Part shown: positions 24,996-34,038 of the stretch, one piece after another
Position numbering within the stretch: the stretch's first letter is position 1
Layout: each line of letters starts with the position of its first letter
Origin: Spirochaetes bacterium GWB1_60_80
GTDB taxonomy: Bacteria > Spirochaetota > Spirochaetia > Treponematales > UBA12059
Length of the DNA stretch: 64,000 nt
Assembly: GCA_001829185.1 (NCBI GenBank)
Contig: MIAR01000024.1
Coordinates: 1 to 64,000 of the forward strand
Direction: 5' to 3'
The notes under the pieces: generated by a model
What the model was told of the DNA's origin: nothing
Databases searched by the model: none
The model's input: only the letters and a program-made list of their open reading frames with translations
Program-made: the position numbers and the translations under genes

Positions 24996-26237
24996 ATGGA
25001 TACAATCTGGGAAGCCCGCGGGCTGCGCTTCAGCCAGCCGGTACGTGATCCGTTGTGGCAGAACATCATGCTGCCGGCCGAGTTCCTGCCGGTGGTCAGG
25101 TCGGCTGATTTCATCAAGCTGGGTCGCATCTTCCAGCTTGGGCCGGCCCACCACGTTTACCCGGGCGCTACGCACACTCGGCGGGCCCATTCCTTTGGCG
25201 TCTTTGACCTGGCCCGGCGGCTGTTGGAGGCGCTGGCCGCCCGGCATGATTTGGGCTGGCTGGACGCCACGGCGTTACGTAGTTTTTTATTGGCCGCCCT
25301 CTGCCACGACCTGGGGCATTTTCCGTATACCCATTCGCTTAAGGAATTGCCGCTGGTGGAGCACGAGACGCTGTCGGCTGGCCTGTTGCTGGGGCCGCTG
25401 GCCGGCGCGGTCGAAGCCGCCGGGGCCGATCCGGCCTTGGCGGCGGCCATCGTTGACGACCACCAGCCGCATGGCCACCCGGCGTTGGGTTTCCTGCGCT
25501 CCCTCTTGTCCGGCGTGCTCGACCCGGACAAGCTCGATTACCTGAACCGCGACGCCTGGGCCTGTGGCGTGCCTTACGGCACCCAGGACGTGGCCTTCAT
25601 CCTGCAGCACGTCTGCCTGCTCGACGACCGGCGTCTGGCCATCGACGAGCGCGGCGTGATGGCGGTGGAGGCGTTGCTGTTCTCCAAATATCAGATGTAC
25701 CGGGCCGTCTACTGGCACCGCGCGGTGCGCTCGGCCACGGCCATGATTAAACAGGCGGTGCTGGCCACTCTGGCCGACGGCCGACTGCAAGCCGAGGCTC
25801 TGTACGGCCTGGACGATGCCGGCTTTTATAGTTTGATGGCTGGCCAGTCCGGGCGGCCGCTCGACGACTCTGGTCTGATAGCTGCCGTTTTTGCCGGGCA
25901 CCTGCACGAGACCTGTTACGAGCAGGTTTTTGACCCGGGAAATCCGCGCCACGCCGCCGCCCTCGACCTGCGCCAGCGTCCGGCCCTGGCCGCCGCTTTG
26001 GCCGCCAGCCTTGGCCGGCCGTTGCGCTGGCCGCTGGTCATCGATGTGCCCGAACCGATCTCCTTCGAGTCGGCCTTACCCGTAGCTGGCTGCGGCGCTT
26101 CGTTCAACGAAGTGTCCATCGCCTTCGGTTCCGGCCTGGTCGGCGCCTTCGAGCATGCCCTGCGCATCGTGCGGGTTTTCTGCCACTCAGACGACGCCGT
26201 CGACCCGCGGGCAGTGCGGGCCTTCTTGGCCGGCTAA
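24996..26237 (+). CDS. HD-domain phosphohydrolase (SAMHD1/dNTPase-like)
   Basis: A 413-residue metal-dependent phosphohydrolase. The HD signature is complete: histidine in THTRRAHSFGV, HD in CHDLGHFPYTH, and the later aspartate in DPDKLDYLNRDAW. The arrangement with YLNRDAWACGVPYGT and YQMYRAVYWHRAVRS matches the YwfO/SAMHD1-like group, which hydrolyse nucleotides such as dNTPs. The C-terminal 120 residues are less conserved. Substrate is unproven. AAGGAAAC precedes ATG 24996, and the gene is divergent from the lipoprotein gene. Confidence 0.9.
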   Translation: MDTIWEARGLRFSQPVRDPLWQNIMLPAEFLPVVRSADFIKLGRIFQLGPAHHVYPGATHTRRAHSFGVFDLARRLLEALAARHDLGWLDATALRSFLLAALCHDLGHFPYTHSLKELPLVEHETLSAGLLLGPLAGAVEAAGADPALAAAIVDDHQPHGHPALGFLRSLLSGVLDPDKLDYLNRDAWACGVPYGTQDVAFILQHVCLLDDRRLAIDERGVMAVEALLFSKYQMYRAVYWHRAVRSATAMIKQAVLATLADGRLQAEALYGLDDAGFYSLMAGQSGRPLDDSGLIAAVFAGHLHETCYEQVFDPGNPRHAAALDLRQRPALAAALAASLGRPLRWPLVIDVPEPISFESALPVAGCGASFNEVSIAFGSGLVGAFEHALRIVRVFCHSDDAVDPRAVRAFLAG

Positions 26238-26366
26238 TGGGCTAATCGCTTGGTCGGCGAAGCGGCGGCTGGCCTGAATGGCTTGCGTAATTTCGTGAAA
26301 CGATTACACTTGTAAGAGCGGGCGGCGGGCAGGCCGCTGGTTAGGTCCGGAAAACGGGAGGCTGAC

Positions 26367-27089
26367 ATGGAAATTCACAACTTGATGGAAGATATGGTCC
26401 GGTCCACGGTCGACGAGCTGTTTGATGCCGACAAGCCTGGCCAGCCATCCTGGTGCACCTGTCAGCAGTGCCGCATGGACGTGGCCTGTTACGTGCTTAA
26501 CCGCATGAAGCCGGAATACGTGGTGTCCAGCCGCGGCGTCGCCCATGCCGAGCAGGACTATAATGAAAAGCTGCAGCGCTTGGCTGACGTGGTGTCAACG
26601 GTCCGGGAAGGCTGGGCGCGGATCAACGCTACCCGCCGGCCCCACTTCGACCACACCAGCGTCGCCCCGGTTATCAGTCTGCCTGATGGCCCGGTCTACA
26701 ATATTCCGCCCATTATGGGGCGGCTCTTCGACGGCGCTACCTTCGCCCCGATCGACAATCTGGCCGTCTCGCTGCTTGACGAGAAGGGGCAGTTGGTGCC
26801 CATGATGGATGGTAACTGGCAGAATCCTTGCCCTCTGGTCAAGAATACCGGTGGTACCTTTATTTTCTGGACCTATCCGGTGCTGGCCACCTCGGAGCGA
26901 CCGGAACGCCTGTTCACGTTCCGGGTATCGGCCCAGGCTGAAGGCTACGATGAGTTGTCGCATTTCGTGGAGTTGCGTTTGGCGGTAGAGAACAAGGCCC
27001 AAGATCAGTTTTCGATGCAGGCGGTATACAAGTTACCCGACATGTACCTGTTCCCGCCCACCAAGGATGAAGACTTGGAGTCTGAGTAA
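26367..27089 (+). CDS. ComFB-family protein
   Basis: A 240-residue protein whose first 100 residues match the late competence protein ComFB family: EIHNLMEDMVRSTVDELF, then CTCQQCRMDVACYVLNRMKP and KPEYVVSSRG. The cysteine pairs suggest zinc binding, and some ComFB proteins bind cyclic di-nucleotides. The C-terminal 140 residues (PPIMGRLFDGATFAPIDNLA to MYLFPPTKDED) form a beta-rich extension that looks like a carboxypeptidase-regulatory or Ig-like fold and is not part of ComFB. AACGGGAGG lies before the ATG. Confidence 0.85.
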   Translation: MEIHNLMEDMVRSTVDELFDADKPGQPSWCTCQQCRMDVACYVLNRMKPEYVVSSRGVAHAEQDYNEKLQRLADVVSTVREGWARINATRRPHFDHTSVAPVISLPDGPVYNIPPIMGRLFDGATFAPIDNLAVSLLDEKGQLVPMMDGNWQNPCPLVKNTGGTFIFWTYPVLATSERPERLFTFRVSAQAEGYDELSHFVELRLAVENKAQDQFSMQAVYKLPDMYLFPPTKDEDLESE

Positions 27090-27108
27090 TCGTCTGACTT
27101 CTGGCTGC

Positions 27109-27348
27109 TTACCAGCCGCCGGAAAGTTCGTTGACCGGCACCAGTTCCAGGTAGTACATGATATTGAGTTCGCCACGCGTTTCCAGGCGGCGCAGCTTGA
27201 ATACCCGGTAGGCGATGAGGTGCGGGTCGCGCAGTGGCAGACTCAGGCTGAAGCCGTTCATGTCCACCAGCTGGTTGACGCGCAGACTGTTGGTGGTTTC
27301 CTGGCGGTCTCCATCCGGGTAGACCAGCCAGCTGGTTTCGATAGTCAT
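27109..27348 (-). CDS. Small conserved-looking protein, unknown
   Basis: A 79-residue protein (MTIETSWLVYPDGDRQ start, LELVPVNELSGGW end) with alternating hydrophobic residues suggestive of a beta-strand fold. It converges with the ComFB gene, leaving 19 bp between stops. I do not recognise it. The codon usage is not obviously non-coding and no better frame competes, hence a moderate call. Confidence 0.5.
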   Translation of the reverse strand: MTIETSWLVYPDGDRQETTNSLRVNQLVDMNGFSLSLPLRDPHLIAYRVFKLRRLETRGELNIMYYLELVPVNELSGGW

Positions 27349-27505
27349 GCCGCATTGTAGCCCAGACTTCTTTGACAGACAAGATACAAACTGTCAGAAT
27401 ACTTTACTCTTGGCCGCAATTTTGCTATATTGTGACCATACTGTCAGACTGCTGCGCTCCTGTTTTTAAGGAGACAGCTCTATCATACCGTGAACAGAGG
27501 GATCC

Positions 27506-27892
27506 ATGCCAACATACGAGTACGAATGCCGCGAATGCGGGCACAGCTTTGAGCGGACGCAGAGCATGTCCGAGGATGCCATCAAGGATTGTCCGCTCTG
27601 CGGCCAGTCGGTCCGCCGCTTGATTTTCGGTGGCGCCGGCGTTATTTTCAAGGGCTCCGGTTTCTATGTTAACGACTCGAAGGGCAAGAAAACCAGCAGC
27701 AGCCCGGTCGACAAGAAGTCGGCCGAGGCTGGTGCCGGACTTATCGGCACCGACAAGTCCGGTGCCGATAAGTCCGGCACCGACAAGTCCGGTGTCGACA
27801 AATCGTCTGCGAACAAAGCTGAACAGTCAGGCCAGGCTGCCAACGCGCCGGTCAGCGGCGCCAAGTCTTCGTCCGGTGGAGACCCGGCCTGA
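27506..27892 (+). CDS. FmdB-family zinc ribbon protein
   Basis: A 128-residue protein with the FmdB/CxxC zinc ribbon: MPTYEYECRECGHSFE (C8, C11) and KDCPLCGQSVRRLIFGGAG (C29, C32), followed by the usual FKGSGFYVND. The C-terminal half is low complexity, with five-residue repeats of the DKSG type near residues 82-98 and no predicted fold. The role of the family is unclear; regulatory and translational roles have been suggested. It overlaps the next zinc ribbon gene by four bases. Confidence 0.9.
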   Translation: MPTYEYECRECGHSFERTQSMSEDAIKDCPLCGQSVRRLIFGGAGVIFKGSGFYVNDSKGKKTSSSPVDKKSAEAGAGLIGTDKSGADKSGTDKSGVDKSSANKAEQSGQAANAPVSGAKSSSGGDPA

Positions 27893-28209
27893 AAACTCCT
27901 GGCCAGCGCTACTTCTGCGAAAACTGCGCGGCGGAAGTAGGGCGGGACGACAAGCGTTGCCGCAAATGCGGCCGCATCTTCAGTTCGGTACGTTGCCCGC
28001 AGTGTCAATATTCCGGGGAGCCGCAGCAGTTTCGAAACGGTTGCCCGGTCTGCGGCTATAGCGGCTTCAAGGCCGCACCGGTACTAGCCGGTGATTTCAA
28101 ACGGCGCCCGGTCGTCCATTACGACCGCGTGCCCTGGTGGGTGTGGCTGACGGCCTGCTCGCTACTGCTGCTGGCCGTCTTTGCCTTTCTCCGCCGCCTG
28201 CTGTCCTGA
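27889..28209 (+). CDS. Double zinc ribbon, membrane-anchored small protein (CTG start)
   Basis: A 106-residue reading frame without an ATG. CTG 27889 overlaps the FmdB stop as CTGA and has GGTGGAG seven bases upstream. The protein has four CxxC pairs (C10/C13, C24/C27, C36/C39, C52/C55), which would make two zinc ribbons, and a C-terminal membrane helix (WWVWLTACSLLLLAVFAFL) with a basic tail. Cysteine spacing and helix leave little doubt that it is coding. The start codon is the weak point. Its 3' end overlaps the convergent AI-2E transporter gene by 48 bp. Function unknown. Confidence 0.75.
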   Translation: MKTPGQRYFCENCAAEVGRDDKRCRKCGRIFSSVRCPQCQYSGEPQQFRNGCPVCGYSGFKAAPVLAGDFKRRPVVHYDRVPWWVWLTACSLLLLAVFAFLRRLLS

Positions 28210-29307
28210 GGCCTCGCCGCCAGCCTTGCCTTCCTTGAGCACGGCGGCCTTGTAGGAACCCATCATGATGGAGACCGGTTCCAGCGCTGGCACCTGCTCG
28301 CAGATGATCTTGACGATAACCGTCATCGGCACGGCCAGCAAGAGACCGGCGAAACCCCACAGCCAACCCCAGACCAACAACGACAACAGGATAACGATAG
28401 GCGACAGGCCCAGATTGTCGCCCTGGATCTTCGGTTCTAGTAGATTGCCGATGATCTGGTTGGCGCCTAGTACGATGATGGAGGCGATGATGATCGGCAC
28501 CGGATTGGGGTAGAACTGAACCACCGCGAAGACCACTACGCCGCCGCCGGCGACGATCGAGCCCAGGGTGGGGATAAAATTGAGCAGGAAGCAGATGACG
28601 CCCCAGACTAGCGGGAAATCCATGCCCAGCAGCCACAAGCCAATGCCGATCAGCAGGCCGGTGGCCAGGCTGAGCACGAATTTGATACTCAAGTAACGGC
28701 TAATCTGTAGGACGATAGCCTCGATCATGTGCTTGATGCCGCCGGGAAAGGCGTTGGCGAAGGCCAGTTCCGCCCGATCTTTGAGGTGGCTCATCTCCAG
28801 CAACAGGAAAACCATAAACAGTACCACCATCATCGTGTCGCTGAGCAAGCCCAGGAAATTCTGGGAAAAGTCGATGGCCAGCGACTGGATGTTGGCCCGG
28901 ATATTCAGTTGCTGCCAGAGGTTCTGGAACAGGTTGAGCTGCTCGTTGTAGGGCAGGTCGAAGGCCTTGGCTATCAGGATGTATATCTCGGTGAAGCGGC
29001 TTTCGTAGCGCGGGTAGGATACGGCGATGGTGCTGATACTGGTGTACAAGATCAGGCCGATGACATAGACCACCAGGCCAACGAAGAGAACCGTAACCAA
29101 TACCGCCAGGGTGCGCGGAATGCGCAGCTTGCCCAGGAAGTGGATCAGCGGCTCCAGGATGAAGGTCAGCAGCACGGCGATAATGAACGGCAGCAGCACG
29201 GACGCGGTCAGCTTGAGCGTGGCGCCGACCATGATTAAGGCGACGACGCCAAGCAGGAAAAGGTTGGCGCGCACGAAATTAGCATTGCGCTTGCCGGGTT
29301 CTGTCAT
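28162..29307 (-). CDS. AI-2E/PerM-family transporter
   Basis: A 381-residue polytopic membrane protein of the AI-2 exporter/PerM superfamily. It has paired N-terminal helices (NLFLLGVVALIMVGATLKL, LLPFIIAVLLTFILEPLI), a cytoplasmic loop, and the family's C-terminal block (FLLNFIPTLGSIVAGGGVVV, LGANQIIGNLLEPKIQGDNL, SPIVILLSLLVWGWLWGFAG). About eight helices are expected. The substrate is not predictable: members export autoinducer-2 or act in ion/pH homeostasis. A GAAGGAT site precedes ATG 29307. The 3' end overlaps the opposing zinc ribbon gene. Confidence 0.9.
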   Translation of the reverse strand: MTEPGKRNANFVRANLFLLGVVALIMVGATLKLTASVLLPFIIAVLLTFILEPLIHFLGKLRIPRTLAVLVTVLFVGLVVYVIGLILYTSISTIAVSYPRYESRFTEIYILIAKAFDLPYNEQLNLFQNLWQQLNIRANIQSLAIDFSQNFLGLLSDTMMVVLFMVFLLLEMSHLKDRAELAFANAFPGGIKHMIEAIVLQISRYLSIKFVLSLATGLLIGIGLWLLGMDFPLVWGVICFLLNFIPTLGSIVAGGGVVVFAVVQFYPNPVPIIIASIIVLGANQIIGNLLEPKIQGDNLGLSPIVILLSLLVWGWLWGFAGLLLAVPMTVIVKIICEQVPALEPVSIMMGSYKAAVLKEGKAGGEASGQQAAEKGKDGQQQ

Positions 29308-29360
29308 GGTTATCCTTCTTGTCGGGACGAGGACCTTGTTCCGGCGGCTGCAATGGCCGC

Positions 29361-30173
29361 TTAGTTACGAACCGTCACCTCGGTGATATAGGCGCTTTCG
29401 CAGCCGGTTAGGGCACGAACCCGCTCCAGCCAGCCATCGGCCTCGGAGCGATTCTGGTATGGGCCGATGCGCACTCGGTACCAGGTGGCGGCATCGATCT
29501 CGCTGAGCGAGATAATAGCGCTCAAACCAGTGCTAATCAAGCGGTCGCGCAGGTCGCCGGCCCGGCTGGAGTTGGACAGGCTGGCGGCCTGAATCCAGAA
29601 TTGCAGGGTTGGCTGAGCCGGGATGGCGGTCGAGCTGGCCGGACGGGTGGTCACGGCGCCGCTAGCGTTGGCGCCACTGGTCGGCTGGCTGGGAGTGCTA
29701 GCCGGTGCCGGCGGAGTGCGGCTGGTGCTCGGAGTGGCCGGGGCCGGCGTGTAGGGTTTGGCCGTCACAGCCATCGGCGCGGGGACGGCTGGGTTGCCGG
29801 TGGCCGGAGCGCTGGGGCTGGCGCTAACGGTGGCCGGGGGCAGCGGGCTGGCGCTGCCGTCGCCGAGGATGACGATATTGTCGCCGTAGTTGTTGACGGT
29901 GCCGGGCATAGCCCCGGGAGCGGGAACTATGGCGCCAACCAGCGGCGCGCTGAGGTCAGTGTAGGTGGGCGGGGTGGTGCCGGCCAGCGGCGCTACGGGA
30001 GCGGTCCAGGCTTCGGGATTGGCCGACGCGGCTGAACGCCCGCTGGTGCCGGCCGGATTGCGGGCCGAGTCGTTACCCGGCCAGATGAAGAGCAGGCCCA
30101 GGCCGATGAAGACAATCAACACAAAAGAAACCGATAATAACACGATAAGTACTTTGCGAGTGTCTTCAGCCAT
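29361..30173 (-). CDS. SPOR-domain membrane protein
   Basis: A 270-residue bitopic protein. One membrane helix (VLIVLLSVSFVLIVFIGLGLLF without breaks, residues about 8-30) leads to a long Pro/Ala/Thr/Ser-rich periplasmic linker (about 35-185). The C-terminal SPOR domain (FWIQAASLSNSSRAGDLRD, then ATWYRVRIGPYQNRSEADGW) should bind glycan strands lacking stem peptides at the division septum. It is probably a cell-division or envelope factor. It lies between the transporter and coaE genes, all on the same strand. Confidence 0.88.
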   Translation of the reverse strand: MAEDTRKVLIVLLSVSFVLIVFIGLGLLFIWPGNDSARNPAGTSGRSAASANPEAWTAPVAPLAGTTPPTYTDLSAPLVGAIVPAPGAMPGTVNNYGDNIVILGDGSASPLPPATVSASPSAPATGNPAVPAPMAVTAKPYTPAPATPSTSRTPPAPASTPSQPTSGANASGAVTTRPASSTAIPAQPTLQFWIQAASLSNSSRAGDLRDRLISTGLSAIISLSEIDAATWYRVRIGPYQNRSEADGWLERVRALTGCESAYITEVTVRN

Positions 30174-30307
30174 TACATGCCTCCCGTCAGGTGAAAGCGC
30201 CGCGCCCGCGGTTCCGTCCGTCGACCCACCCTGTCAGGAGCGGTAGCCGGCGGCTGGCCGATGAAAAAGGCCGGACAGCTTCATTTAACTATCGGAATTC
30301 GGCCGGA

Positions 30308-30898
30308 TTAATTGAGGGCTTTGTCGAGAATGATCCGCTGGACCTGTCGTCGCAGTTTTGCCAGGCTGCCGGAGTTATCGAGCCAGCTTAGCCGGTCAGT
30401 GAAGCGGCGGCGGGCGCGCAAGAGGACGGCTTGCCGTCGCATGCGCGCCAGGAGGCGGCCGAGCGGCAGTCGGTCGCGTAAGCGGGCCCGGTAGAGCCTG
30501 ATCAGGCAGGCGGCGCGTACCTCGACGATACGGTCGCAGCGCCCGGCCTGGGGCATCATGTAGAGGATGGCGGCGTTCAGGCAGACCGGCCGGCCGGCCG
30601 CGAGGGCCGCGGCAATGGCGGCGTCGGCCAGGGCAAACATCGCTGGGTGGACGATGGCCTCGTAGGCGGCCAACAGCCTGACGTCGGCGAAGACCCGGCC
30701 ACCGATGTAGCGGCGGTCAGGCTGGCCGTCGACGGTGATGGCGGCCGGCCCCAGCAGTTCGACTACCTCAGGTAGGCTAGCGGCCAGGGCCTGGTGGCCC
30801 AGCCGGTCGACGTCGATGCCGGCCCAGCCGGCCTCGGCCAGGATGTCGGCCACCGCGTTCTTGCCGGCGCAGGCTGCGCCAGTCAGGCCCAGGAGCAT
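30308..30898 (-). CDS. coaE: Dephospho-CoA kinase
   Basis: A 196-residue P-loop kinase for the last step of coenzyme A synthesis. The Walker A is GLTGAACAGKN, with asparagine where most bacteria have serine or threonine; the same AGKN form occurs in Treponema CoaE as I remember it. IDVDRLGHQAL holds the family's DxD motif and VHPAMFALADAAI the usual EHP-like segment. AAAGG precedes the ATG. The start region is duplicated: a 47-bp tandem repeat places a second copy of the ribosome site and ATG upstream, out of frame. It lies 90 bp downstream of polA. Confidence 0.88.
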   Translation of the reverse strand: MLLGLTGAACAGKNAVADILAEAGWAGIDVDRLGHQALAASLPEVVELLGPAAITVDGQPDRRYIGGRVFADVRLLAAYEAIVHPAMFALADAAIAAALAAGRPVCLNAAILYMMPQAGRCDRIVEVRAACLIRLYRARLRDRLPLGRLLARMRRQAVLLRARRRFTDRLSWLDNSGSLAKLRRQVQRIILDKALN

Positions 30899-30969
30899 AA
30901 GAAGCCTTTCTGTCTACTGGCGGCGCCAGTCAGGCCCAGGAGCATAAGAAGCCTTTCTGCCTACTGGCG
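30876..30969. repeat. 47-bp tandem duplication over the coaE start
   Basis: Units 30876-30922 and 30923-30969 begin GCGCCAGTCAGGCCCAGGAG and differ at one base (T versus C in CTTTCTGYCTACT). The unit spans the coaE ribosome site and the first codons. The extra ATG (at 30945, minus strand) is out of frame with coaE and could act as a decoy start or small upstream ORF. Confidence 0.9.
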
Positions 30970-30988
30970 GCGCCGGTGGTGTTGGCCG

Positions 30989-33895
30989 TCAATGGATGTC
31001 GCCCCAGGAATCGGCCAGCTCGACGCTGGCGCGCAGTGGCAGGCTCAGGCTGATGGCTTCACCCATCAGGCGCTTGACGGTGGCCGCGATCGTCTCGGCC
31101 TGGGCTTCCGGCGCCTCGATGATCAGCTCGTCGTGCACCTGCAGCAGGAAGCGGGCTTCGGGATAGTCGCGCCGCAGCGCCTCGTCGACCTTGAGCATGG
31201 CCAGCTTCATGATGTCGGCGGCCGAGCCTTGGATGGGGGTATTGACGGCTACCCGTTCGGCGGCCTGGCGCTCATTGGCGTTGCGACTGGCGATGGCCAG
31301 GATGGGGCGGCGGCGTCCCAGGATGGTCTCGACGTAGCCTGATGAACGCGCCTGGTCGATACAGGTCTGGATGAAGCGGGCCACGCCCGAGTAGCGGGCG
31401 AAGTAGGCCTCGATGAAACGCTGGGCTTCCTTGCGCGGGATGCCCAGCTCGCCGGCCAGGCGGAAGGCGCCCATGCCGTAGATGATGCCGAAGTTGATGG
31501 TCTTGGCGGCGCGGCGCTCCACCGGGCTGATGTCTTCCTCTTTAATGCCGAAGATCAGCGAGGCGGTGCGGCGGTGGACGTCGGCGCCGTCGCGGAAGGC
31601 GCGGCAGAGCTCTTCGTCCTGCGCCAGGTGGGCGAAGACGACTAGCTCGATCTGGGCGTAGTCGGCCGAGATCAGCTTGCAGCCCGGCGCGGCCACGAAA
31701 GCCGCCCGGATGCGCCGCCCGTCCTCATCGCGGATCGGGATGTTCTGCAGGTTGGGCTCGCGGCTGGACAGCCGTCCGGTGGCGGTGCCGCTCTGCACGA
31801 AGTGGGTGTGGATGCGCGGCTGCTCTTCGCTCAGTTCCAGCAGGGCGTCGACGTAGGTGCTTTTCAGCTTCTGCAGGCTACGGTGCTGCAGGATGAGGGC
31901 CGGCAGCGGATCCTCGCGGGCTAGTTCCTCGAGCACCGAGACGTCGGTGGAAAAGCCGGTCTTGGTCTTCTTGCCCGACGACAGGCGCCGCTCCACGAAC
32001 AGCACTTCTTGCAGCTGCTTAGGCGAGTTAAGGTTGAACTCGTGGCCGGCCAGGGCCCAACTGTCCTGCTGGCTTTTAGCCAGCTTGGCCTCCAGTTCCA
32101 CCGAGTAGGCTTGCAGGGCGGGGCGGTCCACTAGGATGCCGTGCCGTTCCATGCGCGCCAACAGGGCTAAGAGCGGCATCTCCAGGTCGACGAACAGGTC
32201 ATGCAGCTTCAGTTCGACCAGGGCCGGCGCCATGACCTGCTTCAGCTGCCAGGCGAAGTCGGCGTCCTCGGCGGCGTAGGGCACGGCCTTGGCCAGCTCG
32301 ATCTCTGAGAAGACTTGGCCCTTGGCCACGACGTCCTTGAAGGCGATGCCGGAGTAGCCTAGCCAGGCCGAGGCCAGGAATTCCAGCTTGTAGGAATTAC
32401 GTTCCGGGTCCAAGAGCCAGGCGGCCACCATGGTGTCCCAGGGGCGGCAGCGCACGTTGATGCCGTAGTTTTCCATGATGTGGAAGTCGAATTTGAGGTT
32501 CTGGCCGATGATCAGGCAATCCGGGCGCTCCAAGAGGGCAGCCAGGCGCGGCCGCACCGCCTCGGCCGGCAAGACGGTGGCATCCGGGGCTTGCAGTGGC
32601 ACGTAGCAGGCCTGACCTGGGCCGACGGCCAGCGAGAAGCCGACCGGCTGGGCGCGCATTTCGTCGAGCGAGTCGGTTTCGCAGTCGAAGGCAAAGCAGC
32701 CGGCGGCGGCGGCACGTAGCAGCCAGTCGTCCAGTTCGGCCAGGCTGAGCACCACCTGGTAGTCGGGCGTCGGGCGCGGCGTGCTGGGTGCGACACGGGG
32801 CCAGCCGGAAGGGGCGACGACGACGGTGTCGTGGGCGGCGGCATGGCCGGGGGCAGCGGCGACGGCCGGTTTGCGCGGCGCATAGTCGCCGCCAAACAGG
32901 TCGCCGCGGTCGCCGCTTGGCTGGGCGGCGGCTGGTTTGGCTGGCCCCGGCTTTGACGCCGTAGTGGGCCCGGCCAGGTCGGCGGCTGGCGGGCTGGCGG
33001 CTTTTTCGGCGTTGGCGGCGGTGGCGGCGGCCCGGCCGCCGGGCGAAACCAGGCTGCTCATGTTCTCGCGCAGGAAGATGGCGTCGGCCGCCTGGCGGCG
33101 CAGGCTGCCCACGCTCAGGGCGTCGACCGTGGCCGGCTCGATTGGCACGGTGTGCACCAGGCGCACCAGCTGGTGCGATAGCATGGCGCTGTCCCGTCCG
33201 GCGGCCAGTTTTTTCTGCAGGCTGTCCGGCTTCACCTGGTCGAGATTTTGCCAGATGGCCTCGAAGGAGCCCCAGGCCTCCAACAGCTTGAGGGCGGTCT
33301 TGTCGCCGACGCCCGGCACGCCGGGAATGTTGTCGGAGGCGTCGCCGGCCAGCGACAGGTAGTCGTGGATGCGGTCCGGGCCGACGCCCCACTCGGCCAG
33401 CACTTCGTCGGGACCCAGGTCCAGGAAGCCCTGGTCCTTGTCCGGGCGCAGCGCCCGGGTTGTACCGCCCACCAGTTGCAGCAGATCCTTGTCGCGCGAG
33501 ATGATATAGCAGGGCCGGCCTTCCTCCCGGCAGCGGCCGGCCAGGGTGGCGATCAGGTCGTCGGCCTCGTAGCCGTCGGCCCGTAGCTGCGGCACGCCTA
33601 AGAGGTCGAGTATTTCGACGATCAGCGGGATTTGCGAATGGAGATCCTCCGGGGTTTTTTGGCGGGTGGCCTTGTACTGGTCGAATAATTGGTGGCGGAA
33701 GGTGGGGCCGGCCGAGTCGAAGGCGCAGGCGAAACACTCCGGTTGGTAGTGCGCCCAGAGCGTGAACAGGCTGCGGAAGAAGCCGAAGACGGCCGAGACG
33801 TTCTCACCCCGGGCGTTCTTAAGCGGCCGGGTGATGAAGGCATAGTAGGAACTGTAGATCAGACCGTAGGCATCCAGGATGTAGAGTGGTTTCAT
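30989..33895 (-). CDS. polA: DNA polymerase I
   Basis: A 968-residue family A polymerase for repair and Okazaki fragment processing. The 5' nuclease domain covers about 1-285 (DAYGLIYSSYYAF, DGYEADDLIATLA, GDASDNIPGVPGVGDKTALK). The 3'-5' exonuclease starts near 385 and keeps FDCETDSLDEM. The polymerase part has SADYAQIELVVFAHL, AAKTINFGIIYGMGAFRLA and LLQVHDELIIEAP. Between the nuclease and exonuclease lies a roughly 90-residue Ala/Pro/Gly linker (about 288-380) that is unusually long. The gene is followed by coaE. Confidence 0.97.
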   Translation of the reverse strand: MKPLYILDAYGLIYSSYYAFITRPLKNARGENVSAVFGFFRSLFTLWAHYQPECFACAFDSAGPTFRHQLFDQYKATRQKTPEDLHSQIPLIVEILDLLGVPQLRADGYEADDLIATLAGRCREEGRPCYIISRDKDLLQLVGGTTRALRPDKDQGFLDLGPDEVLAEWGVGPDRIHDYLSLAGDASDNIPGVPGVGDKTALKLLEAWGSFEAIWQNLDQVKPDSLQKKLAAGRDSAMLSHQLVRLVHTVPIEPATVDALSVGSLRRQAADAIFLRENMSSLVSPGGRAAATAANAEKAASPPAADLAGPTTASKPGPAKPAAAQPSGDRGDLFGGDYAPRKPAVAAAPGHAAAHDTVVVAPSGWPRVAPSTPRPTPDYQVVLSLAELDDWLLRAAAAGCFAFDCETDSLDEMRAQPVGFSLAVGPGQACYVPLQAPDATVLPAEAVRPRLAALLERPDCLIIGQNLKFDFHIMENYGINVRCRPWDTMVAAWLLDPERNSYKLEFLASAWLGYSGIAFKDVVAKGQVFSEIELAKAVPYAAEDADFAWQLKQVMAPALVELKLHDLFVDLEMPLLALLARMERHGILVDRPALQAYSVELEAKLAKSQQDSWALAGHEFNLNSPKQLQEVLFVERRLSSGKKTKTGFSTDVSVLEELAREDPLPALILQHRSLQKLKSTYVDALLELSEEQPRIHTHFVQSGTATGRLSSREPNLQNIPIRDEDGRRIRAAFVAAPGCKLISADYAQIELVVFAHLAQDEELCRAFRDGADVHRRTASLIFGIKEEDISPVERRAAKTINFGIIYGMGAFRLAGELGIPRKEAQRFIEAYFARYSGVARFIQTCIDQARSSGYVETILGRRRPILAIASRNANERQAAERVAVNTPIQGSAADIMKLAMLKVDEALRRDYPEARFLLQVHDELIIEAPEAQAETIAATVKRLMGEAISLSLPLRASVELADSWGDIH

Positions 33896-33983
33896 GTCGC
33901 CATTGTAGCCGCTGGCCGGCTAAAAAGCCAGCGCCAATAGTTGGTGACGGCCGTGGCGCCTGGTCGACCCGGCTGATTCCAGC

Positions 33984-34012
33984 TTGACAATCTATGACTA
34001 CAGTTGTAGGCT
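33984..34012 (+). promoter_or_regulatory. Promoter with BlaI-type operator between -35 and -10
   Basis: TTGACA (33984-33989) and, 17 bp on, TAGGCT (34007-34012) form a plausible promoter. Between them lies TACAGTTGTA (33999-34008), an exact match to the TACA-NN-TGTA core bound by BlaI/MecI/CopY repressors; the full dyad is CTACAGTTGTAG. It stands 30 bp before a BlaI-type repressor gene, so autoregulation is likely. Confidence 0.7.
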
Positions 34013-34038
34013 TAAATTGAAACGAAAGCGGGAGACCT

